Origin: Sphingomonadaceae bacterium
GTDB lineage: Bacteria; Pseudomonadota; Alphaproteobacteria; Sphingomonadales; Sphingomonadaceae
Reading direction: 5' to 3'
Length of the DNA stretch: 7,134 bases
Assembly (NCBI GenBank): GCA_023384025.1
Contig: JAHDXX010000116.1
Span: 1 to 7,134 of the forward strand
The notes below the pieces were generated by a model. That model saw only the letters and a list, made by a program, of their open reading frames with translations, was not told where the DNA came from and ran no database searches. The position numbers were made by a program, and so were the translations under genes. Below, one piece after another: positions 6,433 through 7,134 of the stretch. Numbering within the stretch: position 1 is the stretch's first letter; the number at the start of each line of letters is the position of its first letter.

Positions 6433-7134
6433 ATGCTCTATCTTCTTGCCGAATGGATGAACTTCGAGGGGCTGTTCAACCTCGTCCGTTACCAGACCTT
6501 CCGCGCGGGTGCGACGCTGATGACTGCGCTGATCGTCGGCCTCATCATCGGGCCGCGCTTCATCGACATGCTGCGGGTGCGGCAGGGCAAGGGCCAGCCG
6601 ATCCGCGAGGACGGTCCGCAGACCCATCTCGCCAAGCGGGGCACGCCGACCATGGGCGGGCTGATGATCCTGGTCTCGCTGACGCTGGCGATGGCGCTGT
6701 GGATGGACCTGCGCAATCCGTTCGTGTGGGCCTGCCTTGCCGTGACCGCCGGGTTCGGGATCATCGGGTTCCTCGATGATTACGACAAGGTCTCGAAGGC
6801 CAGCCACAAGGGGCTGTCGAGCAAGGTGCGGCTGCTGCTGGAATTCGTGGTGGCGGGGATTGCCTCGTACATTATCGTCAGCGAAATCAATACGTTCCTC
6901 TATGTCCCGTTCTTCAACGACTTCGGGATCGAGCTCGGCTGGTTCTACTATGTCTTCGCCGCGATCGTGATTGTCGGCGCGGGCAATGCGGTCAACCTGA
7001 CCGACGGGCTCGATGGCCTCGCGATCATGCCGGTAATCATCGCTGCGGGTACCTTTGCCATCATCGCCTACCTCGTCGGCCGGGTCGACTATTCGGACTA
7101 CCTCGGCATTCCCTATGTGCGCGGGGCGGGTGAG
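6433..7134 (+). CDS. mraY: Phospho-N-acetylmuramoyl-pentapeptide-transferase MraY, N-terminal two thirds (cut by window end)
   Basis: MraY is the inner-membrane enzyme that transfers phospho-MurNAc-pentapeptide from UDP to undecaprenyl phosphate, forming lipid I. The frame is open to the last base, giving 234 of roughly 355-360 expected residues. Hydrophobic segments lie at about 24-41, 74-91, 96-114, 133-149, 169-184 and 196-215, as expected for a polytopic protein. Diagnostic motifs are KRGTPTMGG (68-76), the aspartate pair D115-D116 in FLDDYDK (same numbering as in E. coli), SSKVRLLLEF (129-138) and NAVNLTDGLDGLA (185-197). The later catalytic motifs (the F-M-G-D loop and the histidine-rich motif) lie beyond the window, so integrity of the 3' part cannot be judged. 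The ATG directly follows the murF TGA in the same frame. The only nearby Shine-Dalgarno candidate is a weak GGGA at 6422-6425, so reinitiation by ribosomes finishing murF is likely (inference). Confidence 0.96.
   Translation, partial: MLYLLAEWMNFEGLFNLVRYQTFRAGATLMTALIVGLIIGPRFIDMLRVRQGKGQPIREDGPQTHLAKRGTPTMGGLMILVSLTLAMALWMDLRNPFVWACLAVTAGFGIIGFLDDYDKVSKASHKGLSSKVRLLLEFVVAGIASYIIVSEINTFLYVPFFNDFGIELGWFYYVFAAIVIVGAGNAVNLTDGLDGLAIMPVIIAAGTFAIIAYLVGRVDYSDYLGIPYVRGAGE

Noticed and set aside
4555..6807. A 750-codon open frame on the minus strand across the end of murE, all of murF and the start of mraY
   Set aside because: Over murF and mraY its first codon position pairs with the third position of the sense codons. 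Stops there would need sense TTA, CTA or TCA codons, which a GC-rich genome rarely uses. The predicted protein is Arg/His/Gly-rich without motifs, while the + strand encodes complete, motif-bearing enzymes.
1..7134. GANTC sites (for example GAATC near 782 and GAGTC near 1202), considered as CcrM-type cell-cycle methylation signals
   Set aside because: CcrM acts on this site in many alphaproteobacteria, but the sites here are scattered inside coding sequence with no promoter context, so no regulatory claim is supported.
1..7134. Search for terminators, promoters, tRNAs, insertion sequences, CRISPR arrays or an accessory island
   Set aside because: There is no intergenic space, no repeated array, no transposase or recombinase, and no visible break in codon style. 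The window reads as ordinary conserved core genome.

Overview
This window is a section of the division and cell wall (dcw) cluster of a GC-rich Gram-negative bacterium. All seven genes lie on the + strand in the order mraZ (3' part) - rsmH (mraW) - ftsL - ftsI - murE - murF - mraY (5' part). Gene order, GC-rich codon use, a meso-diaminopimelate-type MurE and the detailed wording of the proteins point to an alphaproteobacterium. A sphingomonad (Novosphingobium/Erythrobacter-like) fits best, but that assignment is recalled family resemblance and was not searched.

Layout. 1-362 holds the C-terminal part of the MraZ regulator, cut by the window edge. 359-1291 is the 16S rRNA methyltransferase RsmH. 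1288-1803 is a small membrane protein with one transmembrane segment and a coiled coil, in the ftsL position. 1800-3524 is the septal transpeptidase FtsI (PBP3). 3521-4978 and 4975-6432 are the amino-acid ligases MurE and MurF. From 6433 to the end is the first two thirds of MraY, which transfers the finished cytoplasmic precursor to the lipid carrier.

The genes work together. MurE and MurF add meso-diaminopimelate and D-Ala-D-Ala to UDP-MurNAc-dipeptide. MraY links the resulting pentapeptide to undecaprenyl phosphate (lipid I). FtsI cross-links the finished peptidoglycan at the septum, where FtsL belongs to the complex that activates septal synthesis. MraZ and RsmH are the regulator and rRNA methylase usually found at the head of this cluster.

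Packing is extreme. Five of the six junctions are 4-base ATGA or GTGA overlaps, and at the sixth the murF stop directly touches the mraY ATG. There is no intergenic base in the window. No terminator, RNA gene, mobile element, repeat array or CRISPR was seen, and any promoter must lie upstream of the window or inside genes. I found no previously undescribed system. The points worth a second look are the FtsL-position protein, which diverges from textbook FtsL and has a long tail, a few ambiguous start codons, and the fully coupled architecture.
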